Shown here in pieces: positions 1-8,868 of a DNA stretch of 64,000 bases (position 1 is the stretch's first letter; each line of letters starts with the position of its first letter). This DNA is from Bacillus suaedaesalsae (lineage in GTDB: Bacteria; Bacillota; Bacilli; Bacillales; SA4): the NCBI RefSeq assembly GCF_016890225.1, contig NZ_JAFELM010000022.1, positions 1-64,000 on the forward strand, in the 5' to 3' direction. Under the pieces are notes generated by a model. That model was given only the letters and a program-made list of their open reading frames with translations, did not search any database and was not told where the DNA came from. The position numbers were made by a program, and so were the translations under genes.

Positions 1-8
1 GAGTTATC

Positions 9-20
9 ATGAACGAAACT
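9..20 (+). repeat. Left subterminal inverted repeat of the IS
   Basis: The sequence atgaacgaaact is the exact reverse complement of agtttcgttcat at 1799-1810. It starts 5 nt inside the inferred AG core of the left end. Confidence 0.85.
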
Positions 21-117
21 AGCTCCTTACTCGTAACATCGTAGGTTAATTTGGTTAGAATGTTTACTGGTAAAAACAAACCAAATCAGAGCTACATTAC
101 GGAAGGAGCTAGTTATT

Positions 118-1236
118 ATGAAGGATACCATAAAATATGTAGGTTTAGACGTATCAAAAGAAAAAATTGCAGTTGCGATCGCGGATGAGGGGCGAGAAGA
201 GCCGAGATACTGGGGAGTAATTCCTCACACACCAGAAGCAGTTAGGAAATTAATAAATAAACTTGGAAACACCGAGACTCTTCGAGTCTGTTATGAAGCC
301 GGTCCAACTGGATACCCACTATATAGATTATTACTTTCCCTAGGTGTTCATTGTGATGTGATAGCCCCATCTCTCATACCTAAAAGACCAGGTGAACGTA
401 TTAAGACAGATCGTAGAGACTCTATTCGACTGGCTCAGTTATATCGAGCAGGAGAATTAACTAACATCTATGTTCCAAACGAAGAGGATGAAGCTCTCCG
501 TGATCTTGTAAGATGTCGTGAAGATGCAAAAGAAGATGAACTTAGGGCAAGGCACCGTTTGAGTAAATTTTTGCTTCGTAATAACATTAAGCCACCGTCA
601 GGTGTGAACAAATGGACGGTCAAATATCGTAGATGGCTGGATGCATTAAAATTTGAAAGCTCCAAACTACGTGTGGTCTTTCAAGAATATTATCATCAAT
701 TGAAAGAGCTAGAACAACGAATTTTAAGACTAGAGGAAGAAATTAGAGTTCAGGCAACGGAGGGCGTACACGCCCCAACCATTCAAGCCTTACAATCACT
801 AAGAGGTGTAGCTCTTATTACTGCGACTAGTCTTGTAGCGGAGATAGGTTCTTTCAAACGTTTCTCATCACCAACACAATTAATGGCCTATATTGGTTTA
901 ATACCAAGTGAATACTCAAGTGGTGAAAGAAGAATACAAGGGAGCATCACAAAAACAGGGAATCGTCATGTACGACGCTTATTAGTAGAAGCTGCATGGA
1001 GTTATCGTTATCAACCGTCAGTTAAAGGAGAATTGATGAGACGACAAAATGGACAGTCCCCCACTATTCAAGCGATATCCTGGAAAGCACAAAACCGACT
1101 TCATAAAAAGTATTACCGATTATTATCAAGAGGAAAAGAAAGTGGAAAAGCAATTACTGCAGTTGCCAGAGAATTAGCTGGTTTTATTTGGGCTATTACA
1201 CAAGAGGTAGAAGAAGTAAAAAACGCTAGTTTTTGA
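118..1236 (+). CDS. IS110-family transposase (DEDD recombinase)
   Basis: This 372-residue protein is the recombinase that would excise and insert the element. The N-terminal RuvC-like domain carries the DEDD pattern: D11 (GLDVSK), E60 (CYEAGPTG), D98 and D101 (KTDRRDS). A predicted coiled-coil stretch spans about 185-215. The C-terminal Transposase_20 domain begins near 220 (LQSLRGVALITA) and holds the conserved GLIPSEYSSGE block near 260-270, where the family has its catalytic serine. Length is normal and the frame is intact, so it may be active. A good ribosome site (ggaaggagc) lies about 10 nt before the ATG. The enzyme family is guided by an element-encoded RNA. Confidence 0.95.
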   Translation: MKDTIKYVGLDVSKEKIAVAIADEGREEPRYWGVIPHTPEAVRKLINKLGNTETLRVCYEAGPTGYPLYRLLLSLGVHCDVIAPSLIPKRPGERIKTDRRDSIRLAQLYRAGELTNIYVPNEEDEALRDLVRCREDAKEDELRARHRLSKFLLRNNIKPPSGVNKWTVKYRRWLDALKFESSKLRVVFQEYYHQLKELEQRILRLEEEIRVQATEGVHAPTIQALQSLRGVALITATSLVAEIGSFKRFSSPTQLMAYIGLIPSEYSSGERRIQGSITKTGNRHVRRLLVEAAWSYRYQPSVKGELMRRQNGQSPTIQAISWKAQNRLHKKYYRLLSRGKESGKAITAVARELAGFIWAITQEVEEVKNASF

Positions 1237-1340
1237 TCTTACAAGTTGTCATGTTACGGTGATATAGGTATTATTGATCCATTTTTTATGTATGGCTTTA
1301 ATTTCACACGAATAATTTACGAAGAAAGATAGATGATTGA

Positions 1341-1531
1341 GAACAGGGCTCGAAGGCAAAGAAAAAAACCGGAAAGGAAAACCCACGTGGCCTCCTCTGT
1401 GCTATATCTAAATAGATTAACGCACGTGCCGAGTTAGTGGATTAGTCCTTTATACGGAAAGATAAAATGTGAAAACCCACGGATATCAGAGCGTAAACCG
1501 CAGTAGAGATTTTTGCCTTCGTGCCGTGTTC
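1341..1531 (+). ncRNA. Candidate bridge/seek RNA of the IS110 element
   Basis: The ends of this 191-nt stretch pair over 20 positions with 2 mismatches (1341-1360 with 1512-1531), closing a large structured domain. Inside it an 11-nt block, gaaaacccacg, occurs twice (1377-1387 and 1471-1481), and cggaaag also occurs twice (1370-1376, 1455-1461). After the first 11-nt block comes gcctcct (1390-1396), complementary to aggaggc at the right IS junction (1814-1820). After the second comes atatcag (1483-1489), identical to the IS right end (1809-1815). The segment gccgag (1428-1433) equals the left half of the intact target at 44876-44881. Two scaffold-plus-guide modules fit a bridge RNA; the guide assignment is inference. 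Confidence 0.6.
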
Positions 1532-1573
1532 TTAACTTCTATTCAAGTCAAAAAAAGGAGAAAGGAACAGATT

Positions 1574-1677
1574 CCTTCTATAGCTTAATGGAGTCTCTCA
1601 CTTCTTTGTATGACAGTCAAGGAGACCACTTGACAGACATACAAAGAAGTGAGAAGTGGTCAGTAAGCTAAAGAAGG
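1574..1677 (+). other. Long imperfect hairpin in the IS right end
   Basis: An outer stem pairs 1574-1587 with 1664-1677 (13 of 14), a perfect 16-bp stem pairs 1597-1612 with 1638-1653, and a 6-bp inner stem pairs 1616-1621 with 1629-1634. No U-run follows, so it does not look like a terminator. It may be part of the element RNA, block read-through, or mark the transposon end; the role is unknown. Confidence 0.6.
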
Positions 1678-1798
1678 AGCTATTCTAGCCAGAATGGCTT
1701 GCTAACTAACAAAATCAAGAAAAGAAGCCGTAAATAGCTTCTCTTCTTAGAGTTGGTCAAAAGACAATCCAAACCTGGTGAAGAGTGGGAGCCTTGAC

Positions 1799-1810
1799 AG
1801 TTTCGTTCAT
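1799..1810 (-). repeat. Right subterminal inverted repeat of the IS
   Basis: agtttcgttcat is the perfect reverse complement of the left copy at 9-20. It is followed by atc and then the inferred AG core. Confidence 0.85.
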
Positions 1811-1813
1811 ATC

Positions 1814-1868
1814 AGGAGGCTAAGCTTCCTCCCCGAGGAAAGCGAGTGTCTGCAGCGCAATGGAACGA
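1814..1868 (+). repeat. Half of a dispersed palindromic repeat, split by the IS
   Basis: This stretch matches the right half of the intact repeat at 44810-44935: aggaggct, then ctccccg-ggaaagc-agtgtctg-agcg-aatggaacg. The matching left half would lie upstream of position 1. The IS therefore inserted into a member of this repeat family. Confidence 0.75.
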
Positions 1869-1975
1869 ACTTGTTCTTCCAGATTAACTGATTAATAAAT
1901 AAAAAATGAATAGGTAGAATTATTTAGATATTATTCGCCTTTGAGGATGATTTATTTAGTTATGTCCCAGCTCTT

Positions 1976-2455
1976 TTAAATGTGTTGTAATAATACATCT
2001 ACAAACTTTTCTAAATAGTGTTGGTCCAACTCGTCAAAGCGATCGTTAATCGGGCTATCAATGTCTAATACACCGATTACTTCATTGTTCTTAATTAAAG
2101 GAACAACGATTTCTGAATTTGATGCTGCATCACAAGCAATATGACCAGGGAATTGGTGGACATCTGCAATACGTTGAGTTTCTTTTGTAGAAGCAGCTGT
2201 TCCGCAAACACCTTTCCCAAACGGGATTCTCACACAAGCCGGTAGACCTTGGAAGGGACCTAATACAAGCTCGTTATCAATCGTCATATAAAATCCAACC
2301 CAGTTGATTTCATTTAAGAATTGATTTAAAAGGGCGGAAGCATTGGCTAAATTTGCAGTTGGATTCGTTTCATCTTCAATTAGTGCTTTTAACTGCTTAA
2401 GTAACATCTCGTAATTCTTTTCTCTTGATTCATCGTACTTTTCGACCTTAAACAC
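1976..2455 (-). CDS. msrC: Free methionine-(R)-sulfoxide reductase (GAF domain, MsrC/YtsP type)
   Basis: The 159-residue protein is a single GAF domain and should reduce free methionine-R-sulfoxide in the cytoplasm, using thioredoxin to reset its cysteines. The three cysteines typical of the family are present: C74 (LPACVRIPFG), C84 (GKGVCGTAAS) and C108 (HIACDAAS). NWVGFY near 51-56 is also a family block. It begins with GTG behind a ggggga ribosome site. In B. subtilis the homologue ytsP also lies beside refZ. A short remnant, tatgtcccagctct (1961-1974), abuts its stop codon and resembles the end of the mosaic repeat seen at 35200. Confidence 0.9.
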   Translation of the reverse strand: MFKVEKYDESREKNYEMLLKQLKALIEDETNPTANLANASALLNQFLNEINWVGFYMTIDNELVLGPFQGLPACVRIPFGKGVCGTAASTKETQRIADVHQFPGHIACDAASNSEIVVPLIKNNEVIGVLDIDSPINDRFDELDQHYLEKFVDVLLQHI

Positions 2456-2608
2456 GATAATCCCCCTTTTTTTGAATGTAAATTAGTATAATAATAGCAA
2501 ATTTAGTAGGAATACGCACGGATTTGTCGATGAAAACTTAAAGGATAACTTTAGGTGAACCTAGAACTTTGTAACAGAAGAGAAGTTTGATCATTGGAGT
2601 GATTCGAA

Positions 2609-3247
2609 ATGAATTCAACATCTGCAAAAGATAAGGTTATTGAAGCTTCCATAACATTATTCAACACAAAAGGCTTTGACGGTACATCGATCCGTGATAT
2701 TGCTTCTAAAGCTGGTGTAAATATAGCGAATGTTTCCTACTATTTTAAAAATAAGCAAGGCTTGTTAGAGTATTTAATTTCTTCCTATATGGATCAATAC
2801 ATTCAAGTAATTGAAAGAGTCATGAAAAAAGCGGAATCTCAAAATTCTAGAGAAAGCCTATTTCAGCTTGTACAAGCAATCATGAACTTCCAAACGGAAA
2901 ATAAACATTTAACACGATTTGTATTTCGTGAAATGACGTTAGATAATGTGTTAACACGAGAGGTCATGACAACCTATCTAGCGAAAGAAAAATATTATAT
3001 CAAGCATTTATTAGATACTGGTATTCGTACAAAGGAATTCCGAAAAGTATCAATTTCGTCAACAATTGCTCAACTAAAAGGAATGCTTATCATGCCGTTT
3101 ATTCAACCCCAATATTTGACAGAGGTTTTACATGTCATTCCATACGAAGATTACTTTTATAAACAATATGTAACTGAGTTGCAAAAATGGATTGATCTTT
3201 CAATATGTATTGATTATACACCTTCATTGAAAGCAGCATTATTATAG
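2609..3247 (+). CDS. refZ: TetR-family regulator RefZ (YttP)
   Basis: This 212-residue protein has an N-terminal TetR helix-turn-helix (about 8-55; FNTKGFDGTSIRDIASKAGV then NVSYYFKNK) and a C-terminal ligand/dimer domain. RefZ of B. subtilis inhibits FtsZ during sporulation and binds chromosomal motifs near the origin. The assignment rests on the domain plus position between ytsP and hisJ, as in B. subtilis. Its last 34 nt overlap the 3' end of hisJ on the other strand, so the genes converge tail to tail. A ggag ribosome site lies 9 nt before the ATG. Confidence 0.85.
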   Translation: MNSTSAKDKVIEASITLFNTKGFDGTSIRDIASKAGVNIANVSYYFKNKQGLLEYLISSYMDQYIQVIERVMKKAESQNSRESLFQLVQAIMNFQTENKHLTRFVFREMTLDNVLTREVMTTYLAKEKYYIKHLLDTGIRTKEFRKVSISSTIAQLKGMLIMPFIQPQYLTEVLHVIPYEDYFYKQYVTELQKWIDLSICIDYTPSLKAALL

Positions 3248-4059
3248 GAAGTAGGAGACAATAATATATCCTTTTTCATCACATCAAGCCCTTGTCCCAT
3301 GTCCTTCGCCTGGTGGGCATCAGAACCATAAACAATTGGGATATTTATCTTAATGGCTTCCTCAATAATCCAAAGGGGTGGATAAGGCTCCTTGCATAGA
3401 GGTTTTGCAGTACCTGCACCATTATAATCTAATTGTAAGTTATGAGTTGCCATTTCAGTCAATATGTTCTTGATATCCTGTTCAAAGCTTTTTTGGACAG
3501 GATATTTTATTTGGAATTTATGAACTAACGTAATATGACCAATACGCTTTGGTTTAAAAGGACCCAAATCAGCTTTAATAGACATAAGAAGTGTCTCAAA
3601 GTACTTTTGGTAGATTGCTTCAATACCTCCAAATATCGAAATCATGTCAGAAAAAGCTTCTGGACTGTAATCTACACAATAATAAGCATCTTTATGTTTT
3701 AAAAAATGTACCGATAGTATGCTATCGTCAATAAAAGACCCGTAATCTTGTAAGAACCTACGAGTTTCAGATTCATATCCCTCTATGTAATCCACTTCTA
3801 AACCTCTATTAATTTTAATGTTAGAATGATATTTTTCCTTTAAGATTGTTATTTCTTTAAAATAGTTTTCAAGATACTCTAGCCTCATTGCACTATCCTT
3901 TAAAGGCGTTGGATCTACAAAGGTAGACGGCAGAGGAGCATGCTCAGTAAATGTAATTTCCTCTAGCCCCAGAAATATTGCTTTTTCAATATATTTCTCA
4001 AATGAATCTTTGGTGCCGTGTGGACAATACGGAGAATGGATATGACCGTCAGCTAACAA
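3214..4059 (-). CDS. hisJ: Histidinol-phosphatase, PHP family (HisJ)
   Basis: This 281-residue PHP-family phosphoesterase should dephosphorylate L-histidinol phosphate, the penultimate step of histidine synthesis. Metal-binding motifs are visible: DGHIHSPYC at 4-12, TEHAPLP near 38-44, GLEVDYIEG near 86-94, SVHFLKH near 116-122 and GSDAHQAKD near 245-253. The start is TTG, chosen because AAAGGAG lies 8 nt upstream and no other start precedes the HIH motif. It sits apart from other his genes, as in B. subtilis beside ezrA. Its 3' end overlaps refZ by 34 nt. Confidence 0.9.
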   Translation of the reverse strand: MLADGHIHSPYCPHGTKDSFEKYIEKAIFLGLEEITFTEHAPLPSTFVDPTPLKDSAMRLEYLENYFKEITILKEKYHSNIKINRGLEVDYIEGYESETRRFLQDYGSFIDDSILSVHFLKHKDAYYCVDYSPEAFSDMISIFGGIEAIYQKYFETLLMSIKADLGPFKPKRIGHITLVHKFQIKYPVQKSFEQDIKNILTEMATHNLQLDYNGAGTAKPLCKEPYPPLWIIEEAIKINIPIVYGSDAHQAKDMGQGLDVMKKDILLSPTSYNNAAFNEGV

Positions 4060-4233
4060 ACAAAATCGTCTCCTTTCGACTATCTGTAAAAATTTTAAAA
4101 AAATTGGTCAAAAATTGTCGTTTACATGGTATCATTAAGCTAATAAAACTATATGTAATCATATCAAACTAAAAAAAATATGACATCTTTTAAATATATA
4201 AGATGGTGAGCGTAGCAGAGGAAGGGGCTTTTT

Positions 4234-5931
4234 ATGGAATTCATCATCGCTTTAATCTTGTTAATAGTAGTATTCCTACTATTTGGAGTGACGATAAGAA
4301 AAAAAGTATATAAAGAGGTTGACCGCCTGGAAGCTTGGAAAATAGACATTATGAATCGTCCAGTAACAGACGAACTCACGATGGTAAAAAGTTTAAACAT
4401 GGTTGGACAAACAGAAGAACTGTTTGAAAAATGGCGTAATCAGTGGGACGAGATTGTTACAACAGAACTTCCGGATATAGAGGAAGCTTTATTCGACATC
4501 GAAGAAACTGCTGACAAATATCGTATCCGAAAAGCAAAACAGCTCGTTACTGAATTAAACGACCGTCTTCAAAAAATTGAAGACTCCATTAAAATGATTT
4601 TAGAAGAGTTAAAAGAGTTAGTCGGTAGTGAAGAAAAAAATAGAGTTGAGATTGAAGAATTACAGCAATTATACCGTGATGTTCGCAGGTCTCTTCTTGC
4701 TCATAGCAATACATTTGGAAAAGCTGAAGCGAAGATGGAGTCAATGCTTGATGAAGCAAACGAGAAGTTTATAGAATTTGAAGAAGCTATTGAAAATGGA
4801 AATGTGCTAGTCGGCAGCGAAATCGTTTTATTTATTAAAGAGCGATTAGCTAGAATGCAAATTTTAATTGCTGAAGTACCTAGCCTATTAAAAGAGTGCG
4901 GTCAAACCATTCCGAATCAGTTAGATGAGCTTCTTATAGGAGTAAAAGAAATGAAGGAAGAAGGATTTGTTCTTTCACACCTTCAAATTGAAAAAGAAAT
5001 TGGGCATATACAAAGTAAATTATCCGAGTACCTCTTACATATCGAAAATGCAGACATTGAACCTGTAAAAGAGGGAATTGCGGAACTTCAATTGAAAATT
5101 GAGAGCTTCTACGATCAGTTGGAAAAAGAAGTATTATCCAAGCACTTCGTACAAAAAGAAGTAGACGCAATTCATGTATCTATGAATATTTTGTATGAAG
5201 AAACAAAAGAAACTAAAGTAGAAACAGAACAAGTTCAATTAAGCTATCGATTACTTGATAAAGATATTGAAGCTCAAAAGGATATCGAAAATCGAATTAA
5301 CACGTTAATTAAACGTTTTACAAATGTAAAGATGTCAATTGAAGATAGCGATATTGCTTTTTCGATTATCAAAAATGAACTTGAGGATATTAAAGTTCAA
5401 ATTGAAGCAATTAAAGAATCGCATCAAGAATTCATTCATATGCTCCAAGCACTTCGTAAAGACGAAACATATGTTAAAGAACAATTAGATGTGATGAGAC
5501 GAATGATGATTGAAGCGAAGCAGCTTGTTAGAAAAAGTAACTTACCTGGTCTGCCTGAAAGTTATTTAGTTGAAATTCAAGCTTGCAATGAACAAATCAT
5601 TGAAATTGCCGAGAAGCTTATTGAAAAGCCGCTTCATGTTCCGATTCTTTCGCAAATGCTTGAAAAAGCAATGAGAGACGTAGAGAAACTTACTATTAAC
5701 ACAGAGGATATTGTTGAACAAGCATATCTTGCAGAACATGTCATTCAGTATGGTAATCGATATCGTGGTCGATACCTGCAATTATCTGAAAAGCTTTTGT
5801 CAGCTGAAATAGCGTTCCGTAATTTTGAATACTCTCGTGCTCTTGAAGAAGCTGCGACTGCGCTTGAAAAAATCGAGCCAGGTGCACTGAAACGAATTCA
5901 ATGCTTATTAGAAGAGGACGAAGTAGAATAA
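4234..5931 (+). CDS. ezrA: Septation ring formation regulator EzrA
   Basis: EzrA is a membrane-anchored negative regulator of FtsZ ring assembly and a divisome component. The 565-residue product has one N-terminal transmembrane helix (about 2-22) followed by a long acidic, lysine/glutamate-rich coiled-coil cytoplasmic domain made of spectrin-like repeats, exactly the family plan and length. The sequence VDRLEAWKIDIMNRPVTDEL after the helix is a family block. A ribosome site (aggaaggggc) precedes the ATG, and a terminator follows, so it appears monocistronic. Confidence 0.97.
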   Translation: MEFIIALILLIVVFLLFGVTIRKKVYKEVDRLEAWKIDIMNRPVTDELTMVKSLNMVGQTEELFEKWRNQWDEIVTTELPDIEEALFDIEETADKYRIRKAKQLVTELNDRLQKIEDSIKMILEELKELVGSEEKNRVEIEELQQLYRDVRRSLLAHSNTFGKAEAKMESMLDEANEKFIEFEEAIENGNVLVGSEIVLFIKERLARMQILIAEVPSLLKECGQTIPNQLDELLIGVKEMKEEGFVLSHLQIEKEIGHIQSKLSEYLLHIENADIEPVKEGIAELQLKIESFYDQLEKEVLSKHFVQKEVDAIHVSMNILYEETKETKVETEQVQLSYRLLDKDIEAQKDIENRINTLIKRFTNVKMSIEDSDIAFSIIKNELEDIKVQIEAIKESHQEFIHMLQALRKDETYVKEQLDVMRRMMIEAKQLVRKSNLPGLPESYLVEIQACNEQIIEIAEKLIEKPLHVPILSQMLEKAMRDVEKLTINTEDIVEQAYLAEHVIQYGNRYRGRYLQLSEKLLSAEIAFRNFEYSRALEEAATALEKIEPGALKRIQCLLEEDEVE

Positions 5932-5957
5932 GCACCCAATAAGGGTGTTTATTTTTT
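5932..5957 (+). terminator. Terminator of ezrA
   Basis: A short hairpin, caccc-aataa-gggtg with flanking pairs, starts directly after the stop codon and is followed by a run of T residues. Confidence 0.75.
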
Positions 5958-6037
5958 TGCTCATTCGACATTCTTTTGTATTGTGTGCGGTTATGTTAAC
6001 ATAAGAAATTGCAAGGGTTTTAAAGGAGGTATATGTC

Positions 6038-7180
6038 ATGATTTATCTAGATAATAGTGCAACAACAAGACCATATCCTGAAGTTATTGAGTCTTTTACG
6101 AAAGTTGCAACTCAATATTTTGGGAATCCATCCTCCGTTCATGCACTTGGAAGTGAAGCGGAACGATTAATTATGCAAGCAAGAGAAAACATAGCGACAT
6201 TAATGTCTGTTCACCCACGTGAAATCATTTTTACTTCTGGCGGAACTGAAGGAAATAATATAGCAGTTAAAGGGACAGCCCTTAAATATAGAAAAAGAGG
6301 AAAGCATATCATTACAACTTCTATTGAACATGCCTCGATTCATGAAGGCTTCAAACAATTAGAAGCTAACGGGTATGATATTACATATTTACCGGTTAAT
6401 GAAGATGGGCATATTACAGTTGACCAAGTTAAAGAAGCAATACGAAAAGATACAATCCTAGTATCGATTATCCATGTAAACAATGAAGTTGGAAGTATTC
6501 AACCTGTGAAGGAAATAGGTGAGATGCTCGCACAACATTCGCAAGTTCTTTACCATGTTGATTATGTACAAGGTATTGGGAAAGTGCCATTATCAATCCG
6601 TGAAGCGAAAATTGATCTACTTACCGCATCTGGTCATAAGTTCCACGGCATGAAAGGAACAGGGTTTTTGTATGTTCGCAAAGGACTTATATTAGAGCCT
6701 CTATTTACAGGAGGCTCACAGGAAAGTCAGTTGCGTGCGGGGACGGAAAATGTACCCGGAATCGTTTCGATGGCCAGAGCATTACGAATGACACTAGAAA
6801 ATATTGAACAAAATATCTCTGAATTAGAGAAGTTGAAACAACGACTCATGAACTTTTTGAGTCAAATGACTGAAGTGGTCATCAACACTCCTGTGCACGA
6901 TTCTGCTCCACATATCGTGAACTTCTCAGTACCAGGCACAAAGCCAGAGGCACTTGTTCACCTGTTTGAGGAATACAACATTTACGTCTCAACAAAATCT
7001 GCGTGTTCGTCAAAAGATGCTTCAGCAAGCCGAATCTTAATTGAAATGCAAAAAGAAGAGAAGGTAACGAAAAGTGCAATACGAGTCAGTATGTCTGCAC
7101 ATACATCAGAGAAGGAAATCGACGCATTTTGTCTTGCACTAAAAGAAATTTTAACGAAAAAAATTGTAATTAAGAGGTAG
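6038..7180 (+). CDS. Cysteine desulfurase, NifS/IscS family (NifZ of B. subtilis)
   Basis: This PLP enzyme takes sulfur from cysteine and passes it as persulfide. The PLP lysine is K201 in TASGHKFHG and the mobile active-site cysteine is C323 in [17 protein letters not shown] (174-182) and TSGGTEGNN (66-74) are PLP-pocket motifs. It lies 5 nt before thiI in one transcription unit, so its partner is almost certainly ThiI and its job tRNA 4-thiouridine formation, as shown for the B. subtilis pair. Length (380) is typical of the group II NifS-like subset. An AAAGGAGG ribosome site is present. Confidence 0.93.
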   Translation: MIYLDNSATTRPYPEVIESFTKVATQYFGNPSSVHALGSEAERLIMQARENIATLMSVHPREIIFTSGGTEGNNIAVKGTALKYRKRGKHIITTSIEHASIHEGFKQLEANGYDITYLPVNEDGHITVDQVKEAIRKDTILVSIIHVNNEVGSIQPVKEIGEMLAQHSQVLYHVDYVQGIGKVPLSIREAKIDLLTASGHKFHGMKGTGFLYVRKGLILEPLFTGGSQESQLRAGTENVPGIVSMARALRMTLENIEQNISELEKLKQRLMNFLSQMTEVVINTPVHDSAPHIVNFSVPGTKPEALVHLFEEYNIYVSTKSACSSKDASASRILIEMQKEEKVTKSAIRVSMSAHTSEKEIDAFCLALKEILTKKIVIKR

Positions 7181-7185
7181 AAAAA

Positions 7186-8394
7186 ATGCAGTATGATCAA
7201 ATATTAATCCGATATGGTGAAATAACAACAAAGGGTAGAAACCGAAACAGATTTATTGACGCTCTTAAAGAGAACATCCAAATCAAGCTGAAAAGGTTCC
7301 CTAAATTAACATATGAAAAAACGAGAGATCGCATGTTCATTACACTAAATGGTGAACCACATATAGAAATTATGGATGAGCTTGAAACAGTTTTTGGTAT
7401 TCATTCCTATAGCCTTGCCCTGAAAACGGAAACCGATTTAGAAGAAATAAAAACTGGTGCTCTCTTTGCGTTTAATGAGGCGAGAGAAGGAATCAAGACA
7501 TTTAAAGTTGTTGTAAAACGTTCGTACAAACAGTTTCCATTAGATACACATCAACTAAATCACGAGCTTGGAGCGTATATATTGACGAACTCGGAAGACA
7601 TCACGGTAGATGTGCGGAATCCTGATGTCGAAGTTCGAGTTGAAGTGAGAGAACATGCAACATATATTTCCTGCTACACCCGTATGGGAGCAGGTGGAAT
7701 GCCGGTTGGATCTAGTGGGAAGGTGTTATTACTTTTATCTGGAGGAATCGACAGTCCGGTTGCTGGATACTTGACGATGAAACGAGGAGTCGCCATTGAT
7801 GCGATCCACTTTGAAAGTCCTCCTTACACGAATGAACGTGCTAAACAAAAGGTAATTGATTTAGCAGGAAAGCTTGCCGTTCATTGTAAGAAAATTAATA
7901 TTCATATGGTTCCATTCACTGAAATACAAACGACCATTCATAAAGAAATACCAAGTAATTATTCAATGACGATTATGAGAAGAATGATGCTGCGAATTGC
8001 AGAAAAAATAGCAGAGCGCAATGAAATTTTAGCGTTAGCAACTGGTGAAAGTCTTGGGCAAGTGGCAAGTCAAACACTATACAGTATGAATACAATTAAT
8101 GAGGTTACAAACATTCCGATCATTCGTCCTGTCATTACAATGGATAAGTTGGAAATCATTGATGTTGCTCATAAAATTGATACGTATGAGATTTCAATTA
8201 GACCGTATGAAGACTGTTGTACGATATTTACTCCATCCTCACCTGCGACAAGACCGAGAAGAGAAAAGGCAAATCGTTTTGAAGGAGCTTACGACTTTTC
8301 ACAATTAATTGAAGAAGCCGTTAATCATACTCAAGTTGTACAAGTTCGAGCTGACCACACAGCAACGAAAGAATCATTTGATGATCTATTTTAG
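7186..8394 (+). CDS. thiI: tRNA 4-thiouridine synthetase ThiI
   Basis: ThiI adenylates U8 of tRNA and inserts sulfur received from the NifS-like partner encoded 5 nt upstream. The 402-residue protein has an N-terminal ferredoxin-like region, a THUMP domain (about 60-165) and a PP-loop ATP-pyrophosphatase domain with SGGIDS at 185-190. It ends at DDLF without the C-terminal rhodanese domain found in enterobacterial ThiI; this is the normal Bacillus form. The ribosome site is aagaggt. Confidence 0.96.
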   Translation: MQYDQILIRYGEITTKGRNRNRFIDALKENIQIKLKRFPKLTYEKTRDRMFITLNGEPHIEIMDELETVFGIHSYSLALKTETDLEEIKTGALFAFNEAREGIKTFKVVVKRSYKQFPLDTHQLNHELGAYILTNSEDITVDVRNPDVEVRVEVREHATYISCYTRMGAGGMPVGSSGKVLLLLSGGIDSPVAGYLTMKRGVAIDAIHFESPPYTNERAKQKVIDLAGKLAVHCKKINIHMVPFTEIQTTIHKEIPSNYSMTIMRRMMLRIAEKIAERNEILALATGESLGQVASQTLYSMNTINEVTNIPIIRPVITMDKLEIIDVAHKIDTYEISIRPYEDCCTIFTPSSPATRPRREKANRFEGAYDFSQLIEEAVNHTQVVQVRADHTATKESFDDLF

Positions 8395-8434
8395 AAAATG
8401 GTCAAACACTTCTAACAATTACCAATCAATAATT

Positions 8435-8465
8435 TGAATGAAGCCATGTGTTTTAACACACTCTA
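8435..8465 (+). promoter_or_regulatory. Candidate sigma-G promoter for the SASP gene
   Basis: TGAATG (8435-8440) and CACTCTA (8459-8465), 18 nt apart, resemble the forespore sigma-G -35 and -10 elements. SASP genes are transcribed by sigma-G. The match is partial. Confidence 0.4.
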
Positions 8466-8487
8466 TAATCACAAGGAGGTGATACAC

Positions 8488-8694
8488 ATGGCACAAAACA
8501 ACAACAGCAATCAACTTCTAGTAGCAGGAGCTCAACAAGCTCTAGATCAAATGAAATATGAAATCGCTAACGAGTTTGGTGTAAACCTTGGTGCAGATAC
8601 AACTTCTCGTGCTAACGGTTCAGTTGGTGGAGAAATCACTAAGCGTTTAGTTTCTATGGCTGAACAACAACTTGGTGGCGGATTCCAACAATAA
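8488..8694 (+). CDS. Alpha/beta-type small acid-soluble spore protein
   Basis: This 68-residue protein coats and protects DNA in the dormant spore. It has the two family blocks: the GPR protease cleavage region YEIANEFGV near residues 24-32, cut during germination, and [20 protein letters not shown] near 34-53. The ATG at 8488 is chosen over an upstream in-frame codon because ACAAGGAGGTGA lies 8 nt before it and the protein then begins MAQNNN, as SASPs do. It corresponds to sspA by position next to thiI, but several alpha/beta SASPs exist per genome. Confidence 0.95.
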   Translation: MAQNNNSNQLLVAGAQQALDQMKYEIANEFGVNLGADTTSRANGSVGGEITKRLVSMAEQQLGGGFQQ

Positions 8695-8718
8695 TCACAA
8701 CTTTATAACATGGCTACA

Positions 8719-8746
8719 GGGGCGGGGTAATACCCGCCCTTTTTAT
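8719..8746 (+). terminator. Terminator of the SASP gene
   Basis: A perfect 7-bp GC stem (gggcggg / cccgccc) with a 6-nt loop is followed by TTTTTATTT. Confidence 0.9.
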
Positions 8747-8809
8747 TTGTGATAAATTTATTAGCAAGATATTCGTTATACATAAAATCCATAAATCCCC
8801 TTTCGTTTA

Positions 8810-8838
8810 TTCATAATTTTCATATAATTTGATATAAT
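8810..8838 (+). promoter_or_regulatory. Candidate sigma-A promoter for the acyl-CoA synthetase gene
   Basis: TTCATA (8810-8815) and TATAAT (8833-8838) with a 17-nt spacer lie 30 nt before the start codon at 8869. Confidence 0.5.
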
Positions 8839-8868
8839 GAAGACAATGCGTTAGAAGGAGGTAATTTC

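Larger units (their letters stand above)
2..1815 (+). mobile_element. IS110-family (IS1111-like) insertion sequence
   Basis: The element is about 1.81 kb with one DEDD-type transposase gene, a short left end (about 115 bp) and a long right non-coding end (about 575 bp). A perfect 12-bp subterminal inverted repeat lies at 9-20 and 1799-1810. An AG dinucleotide occurs just outside both ends (2-3 and 1814-1815), so the empty site would read g-AG-gaggct, as in an intact dispersed repeat at 44879-44887. Subterminal repeats and a long 3' non-coding end are typical of the IS1111 subgroup; the boundaries are inferred from this match, since only one base of left flank is in view. Confidence 0.85.

Noticed and set aside
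1341-1531. Group II intron or IscB-linked HEARO RNA
   Set aside because: No intron domain V-like hairpin or reverse transcriptase, and no IscB gene; the neighbouring gene is an IS110 transposase, for which a 3' guide RNA is expected.
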